The notes under the pieces: generated by a model
What the model saw: the letters and a program-made list of their open reading frames with translations, nothing else
Told to the model about the DNA's origin: nothing
Databases searched by the model: none
Position numbers and translations under genes: made by a program
Shown: positions 21,817 through 21,999 of the stretch, one piece after another
Layout of the letters: each line of letters begins with the position of its first letter
Numbering within the stretch: the stretch's first letter is position 1
From: an uncultured bacterium
Lineage (GTDB): Bacteria > Actinomycetota > Coriobacteriia > Coriobacteriales > Eggerthellaceae
Direction: 5' to 3'
Assembly: GCA_937890835.1 (NCBI GenBank)
Contig: CALADF010000012.1
Coordinates: forward strand, 1 to 21,999
Length of the DNA: 21,999 nt

Positions 21817-21999
21817 ATGCTGACGGAGAGGGAGAACCTCCTGGAGGTTATCCACAGGGGGAAGCCGGAGCGCTTCGCGAACCAGTACGATGCGTTCGAA
21901 ATCGTGTCTACGCCGATCATGGAAAACCGCAATCAAGCGATGCCCGGCGAGATCAACAAGATCAACGACTGGGGCTGCACGGTTTCGTGGGAGGAGGGC
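21817..21999 (+). CDS. URO-D-family protein, likely corrinoid methyltransferase (3' end beyond window)
   Basis: Only the first 61 codons are visible. The start ATG 21817 has GAGGGGAG 5-6 bases upstream. The beginning LTERENLLEVIHRGKPERF followed by INDWGCTVSWEEG is the usual N-terminus of the uroporphyrinogen decarboxylase superfamily as it occurs in MtaA/MtbA-type and O-demethylase methyltransferases of anaerobes (ERENLLEVIxxGxPxRF, then DxWGVTxxWPEG). True haem-pathway HemE is less likely given the neighbours. It is divergent from the dehydroxylase-like operon. A role in moving methyl groups from methoxylated compounds to a corrinoid protein is inference. Confidence 0.75.
   Translation, partial: MLTERENLLEVIHRGKPERFANQYDAFEIVSTPIMENRNQAMPGEINKINDWGCTVSWEEG

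Overview
The window looks like chromosome from a high-GC, anaerobic, gut-type actinobacterium of the Eggerthellaceae (Eggerthella, Gordonibacter or a relative). I infer this from the composition and from the mix of genes: two DMSO-reductase-family molybdoenzymes, several iron-sulfur electron carriers, NrfD/DmsC membrane anchors, a PucR-type regulator and a URO-D-type methyltransferase. The genus is inference only. No rRNA, tRNA, CRISPR array, insertion sequence or phage gene was seen.

Left part (1-6427, all minus strand). A respiratory operon is read right to left as dmsC-like membrane anchor, dmsA-like catalytic subunit with a Tat signal and possible lipobox, dmsB-like 16-Cys ferredoxin, torD-like chaperone, then a radical SAM protein that runs off the left edge. 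Its promoter lies on a striking double palindrome (6386-6427).

6563-8864 (minus). A second operon encodes an NrfD/PsrC-type membrane protein without visible catalytic partners, a short GntR/YtrA-type repressor and a slipin (SPFH) membrane protein. Its promoter carries the same palindromic operator as the dms promoter. This suggests that the GntR protein, or another shared regulator, controls both units.

9064-11228. A toxin-antitoxin pair (ribbon-helix-helix-like antitoxin and PIN toxin, plus strand) has a clear promoter. It converges on an AAA/DUF4143 ATPase (minus), whose upstream region holds three 14-bp repeats at exact 23-bp spacing and a palindrome.

11326-16262. A minus-strand group encodes an ATP-grasp ligase-like protein, a flippase-like polytopic membrane protein with a repetitive Ala/Glu/Gly tail, and a hotdog thioesterase. 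It is divergent from a 564-aa PucR/CdaR-like regulator. Two small Cys-rich zinc-ribbon proteins follow (16362-17023, minus).

Right part (17129-21999). A second, Tat-less molybdopterin enzyme related to acetylene hydratase and the catechol dehydroxylases is followed by a two-cluster ferredoxin of 114 aa and an MFS transporter, and the operon is closed by a very strong hairpin. Divergent from it, and cut by the right edge, is a URO-D-family (corrinoid methyltransferase-like) gene. Together these could import an aromatic or methoxylated compound, demethylate it and reductively dehydroxylate it. That pathway is an inference; no substrate can be read from sequence.
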